This document shows, one piece after another, positions 60,679 through 64,000 of a stretch of 64,000 nucleotides of DNA. The notes beneath the pieces are model-generated. The model saw only the letters and a list, made by a program, of their open reading frames with translations, had not been told where the DNA came from and ran no database searches. The DNA is taken from NCBI GenBank assembly GCA_965276665.1, contig OZ255620.1, positions 2,232,001 through 2,296,000 of the forward strand, read 5' to 3'. The translations under genes and the position numbers were made by a program. Source of the stretch: CAWGJC01 sp965276665. Lineage in GTDB: Bacteria; Pseudomonadota; Alphaproteobacteria; Acetobacterales; Acetobacteraceae. Every line of letters starts with the position of its first letter. Within the stretch, counting starts at the first letter, position 1.

Positions 60679-62078
60679 CAGGCGGCTCCCGGACGGCGGA
60701 GAACGATCTCGATGCGGCGGTTCTGCTGGCGTCCCGCTTCATTCGTGTTCGGCGCGATCGGGTCCGCATCGGCGCGACCCTCGGTGGCGAGACGCGATGA
60801 TGCGATGCCGCCGCCGAGCGCGTCGGCGGCGGTGCGGGCGCGCGCGCCGGAGAGCTGGAAGTTGGAGGGAAAGCGCACCGTGCGGATCGGCTGGTTATCG
60901 GTGTAGCCGATGACGTCGATGCCGCCCTCCTCGCCGCCCAGCACCATGCCGACCCGCGCCAGCAGGGGCAGGAAGCGCGGCTCGATCGTGGCGCTGCCCG
61001 ACGCGAACATGCCGGCGGCGGCGATGCGGATCACCGGCGCGGTCTCGGTGCCGTGGATGCTGACCAGGCCCTGACCGATCTCCGCCTGCAGCCCGGCGGT
61101 CAGCTTGGCGAGCTCGCCCGACGGCGGCGCCGGCAGCGGCGCCGGCGGGGGTGCGGCCGGGACCGGCGCGCGCACGATCGCGGGCGCATGGTCCGGCGGC
61201 AGCGCGAGCGCGGCCGCGAACATCCTGTCCGACGCGTCGTTCAGGCTGAATTCGAGCAGCACATAGGCCAGGCAGATCAGCCCGGCGCAGCCGATCGCCG
61301 CGACCCAGACCGGCAGGATCGGCCGCAGCGGGCGATACGGCGCGGCGACGCCCTGCCAGTGCGGCGACAGCGCCCGCTCGACCGGCGGCCGGGCGCGCGC
61401 GATCACCGCATAGGTTTCCTCGCGCACGCGGTCGAGCTCGGCCGGTCCGCGCGGCGACAGGCGGTAGCGCCCCTGCATGCCGAGCGCGATGCAGACATAC
61501 ATGAGCTCGATCACCGGCAGGTACCGGGCCGCCTCGCGGCGGAGCTGGGCCAGCACCTCGAAGAAGCGCTCGCCGGACCGCACCTCGCCATGGAAGGTCG
61601 AGACCAGCGAGGCATCCGCCCAGGGCCCGCTCCAGCCCCACGGCATGCTGCGCACCACGTCGTCGAGCGAGGCGCAGAGCGCGTAATGGCCGGCGCGGAT
61701 CAGCTCGATCGGCAGCTTCGCCGCGCGCAGCTTGTCCTCGAAGCGGCGCAGCCCCTCGATCGCGCGGCCGCGAAGCGCCGCGGGATCCGGCGGCGAGACC
61801 ACGTTGCGCACGTGGCCGAGCAACGCGAGCAACGGCGCGGCGGCATCGAGCACCGGCGACATCCCGACCGGCAGCACCTCCTCCGGACCGACGGGTGCCG
61901 CGGCGGCAGGGGGCCGGCGCTGCGTGGCCGCCGGACCGGGCTTTACAGCTTCCCTCGCGGCTTGCGCGCCGACCGGCGTCACGCCGACGCCGGGCGTGAC
62001 GGCGGAACCGGGTCGGCCAAGCGTGCGGATCACCGTGCGGTCGTCATCGCCGGGCTCGGCGAAAGGATTGTCGCTCAA
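60678..62078 (-). CDS. tssL: T6SS membrane complex protein TssL with OmpA-like C-terminal domain
   Basis: A 466-residue extended TssL (DotU/ImpK). The cytoplasmic DotU domain (about 75-240) contains YALCASLDDVVRSMPWGWSG. One membrane helix follows near 255-277 (WVAAIGCAGLICLAYVLLEF), then a Pro/Ala-rich linker. The C-terminal OmpA/MotB domain has IDVIGYTDNQPI and NFQLSGARARTAADALGGGI, which would bind peptidoglycan and anchor the complex. This fused form fits a system lacking TssJ, which is not found here. It follows tssK by nine bases. Confidence 0.95.
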   Translation of the reverse strand: MSDNPFAEPGDDDRTVIRTLGRPGSAVTPGVGVTPVGAQAAREAVKPGPAATQRRPPAAAAPVGPEEVLPVGMSPVLDAAAPLLALLGHVRNVVSPPDPAALRGRAIEGLRRFEDKLRAAKLPIELIRAGHYALCASLDDVVRSMPWGWSGPWADASLVSTFHGEVRSGERFFEVLAQLRREAARYLPVIELMYVCIALGMQGRYRLSPRGPAELDRVREETYAVIARARPPVERALSPHWQGVAAPYRPLRPILPVWVAAIGCAGLICLAYVLLEFSLNDASDRMFAAALALPPDHAPAIVRAPVPAAPPPAPLPAPPSGELAKLTAGLQAEIGQGLVSIHGTETAPVIRIAAAGMFASGSATIEPRFLPLLARVGMVLGGEEGGIDVIGYTDNQPIRTVRFPSNFQLSGARARTAADALGGGIASSRLATEGRADADPIAPNTNEAGRQQNRRIEIVLRRPGAA

Positions 62079-62087
62079 TCCGGCCTC

Positions 62088-63407
62088 CTATCCGCGGATC
62101 GACCAGAGATCGAGGTCGAGGTTGGGGAAGTCGCCCGACACGTGGAGCGCGAAACCGCCGGAGGATTTCATCTGCGCCCAGTGCGGGCTGTTGCGGTCGA
62201 GCTCGAAATAGAGGGCGCCGGCGACGAAGGGCATTTGCCGCGGCGCCACCGGCAGCGCGCTCACCTCGATGCCGGGAAGTGCGACGTTCACCAGTTCGCG
62301 GATATGCTCGACGGCGCCGATCTTGACCGAGCTCGGGAAGCTGCGACGCAGCGCCTCGGCCGGCAGGTCGGCCTTGACCACGAGCACGAAGCTCGAGCCG
62401 TTCAGCAGGCTGCGATCGGCCAGCGCGCCGACGCGAACGCCGTGGCGGCGCTCCTGCAGCGGGATGCGGATCGCGGTCTGCTCGAGCACCGCCGAGAGCG
62501 AACGGCGGATATCGGCCACCACCGGCGCGAAGCTGCGCTGCAGATCGTGGTGGCGGTAGGCCGGATAGGTGTTCGCGCGGCGCCGCGAATCGGTGAAGGT
62601 GGCGAGCTGGCCGGCCAGCTGCACCAGCCCGCAATACAACGTCTCTGGATGCAGATTGCCGCTATCGGCGAAATGCGAGAGCAGCGCCTGCCAGCCATTG
62701 ATCGCCAGCAGCAGCAGAAAATCCGCGACTTCGGTGTTGCTGCGCGAGGTGACCGCGGTCAGCCGCGCCGCCAAGGCCTCGCCGCGCTGGTTGAGCATCC
62801 CGGAGAGCTCGACCGCCAGCGCCGCCAGCGGCGCCGCCGCGATGCAGGTGAGCGCCGGCGGAATCCAGCTCTCGTCCAGCACCACCCGCCGATCCGTGGT
62901 GATCTCGACGATGCGGGCGATCGCCAGACATTGATAGCCGTCGCGGTCATCGGTCTCGAGCAGGATGCGCAGCCGCAACCGGCCGACCTGCAGCTCCGCC
63001 GGCTGGCTGGCGCCGGACTGCGTGTCGTACGCCTCGAACGGGTCCATCCGGTAGCGGCTTTCCGCCGCGTCGATCTCGGCGATGCCGGGCCGGCGCGCCG
63101 GCACCGCCAGGTAGGCCAGCAGGTTGCGCGCGCTGTCCGGCACTTCGAGCGGCGGCGGCAGATCGGCCTCGTCGGGCAGCGCGAACGGGGTGCCGTCCTC
63201 GAACACGCCGGCGGCCGAGGCCAGGCCGAGCCGCCCGGTGGCGAGCAGGTCGCGCGCCAGGCTCATCCCCGCCAGTCCCCACGGGTGCGGCCGCAGCGCG
63301 CGGACACTGCCGCGCAGCTGCGATTCGACCCAGCGATCCTGCTGCTGGAAATGCTGCGCGCTCAGGAACATTCCTTCCTGCCAGGCGATGCGGTTGGTCC
63401 AGGTCAC
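62088..63407 (-). CDS. tssK: T6SS baseplate protein TssK
   Basis: A 439-residue TssK, the connector of baseplate and membrane complex. The N-terminus RIAWQEGMFLSAQHFQQQDR is diagnostic, and the C-terminal domain includes SPHWAQMKSSGGFALHVSGD. The length is that of the family (about 440-450). It lies 50 bases after tagH and nine before tssL. Confidence 0.96.
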   Translation of the reverse strand: MTWTNRIAWQEGMFLSAQHFQQQDRWVESQLRGSVRALRPHPWGLAGMSLARDLLATGRLGLASAAGVFEDGTPFALPDEADLPPPLEVPDSARNLLAYLAVPARRPGIAEIDAAESRYRMDPFEAYDTQSGASQPAELQVGRLRLRILLETDDRDGYQCLAIARIVEITTDRRVVLDESWIPPALTCIAAAPLAALAVELSGMLNQRGEALAARLTAVTSRSNTEVADFLLLLAINGWQALLSHFADSGNLHPETLYCGLVQLAGQLATFTDSRRRANTYPAYRHHDLQRSFAPVVADIRRSLSAVLEQTAIRIPLQERRHGVRVGALADRSLLNGSSFVLVVKADLPAEALRRSFPSSVKIGAVEHIRELVNVALPGIEVSALPVAPRQMPFVAGALYFELDRNSPHWAQMKSSGGFALHVSGDFPNLDLDLWSIRG

Positions 63408-63457
63408 GCGGGCCTCCTTGCGCAGGCATTCGGTCGAGTGGGGCGGCGGGGCATGGC

Positions 63458-64000
63458 CTAGCCCGATTCCCCGGCGGAGAGCTCGGCCATCGCCCGCTCG
63501 TAGGCGCGGGTGAAGGCCTTGCCGAACACGCTGTCGAAATCATCCGCGAGCGCGCGCCCGGTGCGGGCGTGCAGGGCGCGCCAGGCGGCCCAGGCCCGCC
63601 GGTCGCGCCGGCCGGGAAGCCGGTCGAGCGGATCGGCGGGCAAGCCGCGCAGCACCGCATCCGGATCGAGCTCGGCGAGCAGGCTGCGCACGGCCTGCTG
63701 CATCGCCGTCGCGGTGGCGAGCTCGTGCAGGCGCATGTCGCGCAACGCCTCGGCCAGCGCCTGCCCGGCCGGCATCGCGCCGCGCCGTCCGACGCCGAGC
63801 AGCGCGAGCAGCGCGTCCTCGTCATCGGCCGAGAATTTAAGCGGATTGTTGCCGACCGGGCGGATCACCGTCTGCCCGATGCGGAATTCGTCCTTGATGG
63901 CCGCGCGCGCCATCATCATCCGGCGCAGGCCGCCGACGACGTCGCGGAACGCGGCCCCGAGCGCCGTCAGCGTCGCGGCGGCATCCTTGGGCATCGCCGC
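63458..64000 (-). CDS. tagH: T6SS-associated TagH (FHA-domain protein), C-terminal part, cut by window end
   Basis: The visible part, at least 180 residues, is the C-terminal domain of the T6SS FHA protein TagH: RRMMMARAAIKDEFRIGQTV, IRPVGNNPLKFSADDEDALL and FGKAFTRAYERAMAEL. The frame is open to the end of the window (reading AAMPKDAAAT), so the N-terminal FHA domain lies beyond 64000. TagH is the usual phosphorylation target of the kinase and completes the PpkA-PppA-TagH-TagF circuit. The gene begins the second leftward operon, as far as can be seen. Confidence 0.88.
   Translation of the reverse strand, partial: AAMPKDAAATLTALGAAFRDVVGGLRRMMMARAAIKDEFRIGQTVIRPVGNNPLKFSADDEDALLALLGVGRRGAMPAGQALAEALRDMRLHELATATAMQQAVRSLLAELDPDAVLRGLPADPLDRLPGRRDRRAWAAWRALHARTGRALADDFDSVFGKAFTRAYERAMAELSAGESG

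Noticed and set aside
57013..60906. Very long open frame on the + strand, opposite tssM (about 1297 codons)
   Set aside because: It is rich in Arg, Gln, Ala and Gly and antisense to a clearly recognised tssM; long antisense frames are expected in GC-rich DNA.
1..64000. CRISPR array, tRNA or rRNA
   Set aside because: I saw no regularly spaced identical repeats of CRISPR type, and no tRNA or rRNA signature, reading the window by eye.

Overview
The window is GC-rich, densely packed bacterial DNA. Gene content suggests an alphaproteobacterium, and Acetobacteraceae or a related Rhodospirillales lineage is my best guess. The reasons are an Imp-type type VI secretion locus without a tssJ, a C30-type carotenoid operon, opgGH glucan genes and a small DUF1127 protein. 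This placement is inference; there is no rRNA or tRNA in the window to confirm it.

Layout. 1-4.1 kb: a 5'-truncated type I sulfatase and an SsuABC/TauABC-like ABC importer. 4.3-5.6 kb: the wreck of a molybdopterin-binding oxidoreductase gene with several frameshifts and internal loss. 5.7-12.4 kb: a tightly overlapping six-gene operon (DUF2141 protein, two CrtN/CrtP-type desaturase/oxidases, acyltransferase, glycosyltransferase, aldehyde dehydrogenase), which fits a glycosylated, acylated C30 carotenoid acid. 12.6-14.9 kb: a MarR regulator and a frameshifted exported protein with a CxxC motif. 15.0-18.7 kb: opgH and opgG/D for periplasmic glucans, divergent from a LysR gene. 19.8-23.6 kb: a YghU-type glutathione transferase, a small lipoprotein, a ketopantoate reductase-like enzyme, an SDR and a SnoaL-like protein. 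23.7-29.7 kb: a complete dipeptide/nickel-type ABC importer and a VOC-fold protein. 29.9-38.9 kb: a DUF1127 protein, an arabinofuranosidase operon with its own sugar ABC importer, a second sulfatase and a sugar MFS porter.

39.0-64.0 kb is a large type VI secretion (T6SS) locus. Leftward operon 1 is tssA-tssB-tssC-second tssC-tagJ-tssE-tssF-tssG, then a caspase-like pseudoenzyme, a haem-binding HAMP membrane sensor and a Ser/Thr kinase. tssH and hcp are transcribed rightwards. Leftward operon 2 is tagH (cut by the window end)-tssK-tssL-tssM-tagF-pppA and a 216-residue protein of unknown function. Kinase, phosphatase, TagF and TagH together make a threonine-phosphorylation control circuit; the haem-HAMP protein, nearly abutting the kinase, is a plausible input. 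No vgrG, PAAR protein or tssJ is in the window.

Three copies of an approximately 125-bp palindromic repeat lie at about 12.45, 22.12 and 38.89 kb. Their stem is up to 32 bp and perfect in one copy, with an 18-20 nt loop. Two copies sit between convergent genes, and their ends supply the stop codon of the neighbouring leftward gene. In one copy the loop is inverted relative to the outer flank.

Best candidates for something undescribed are the sensor-kinase-pseudocaspase tail of the T6SS operon, the 216-residue protein next to hcp and pppA, and the palindromic repeat family.
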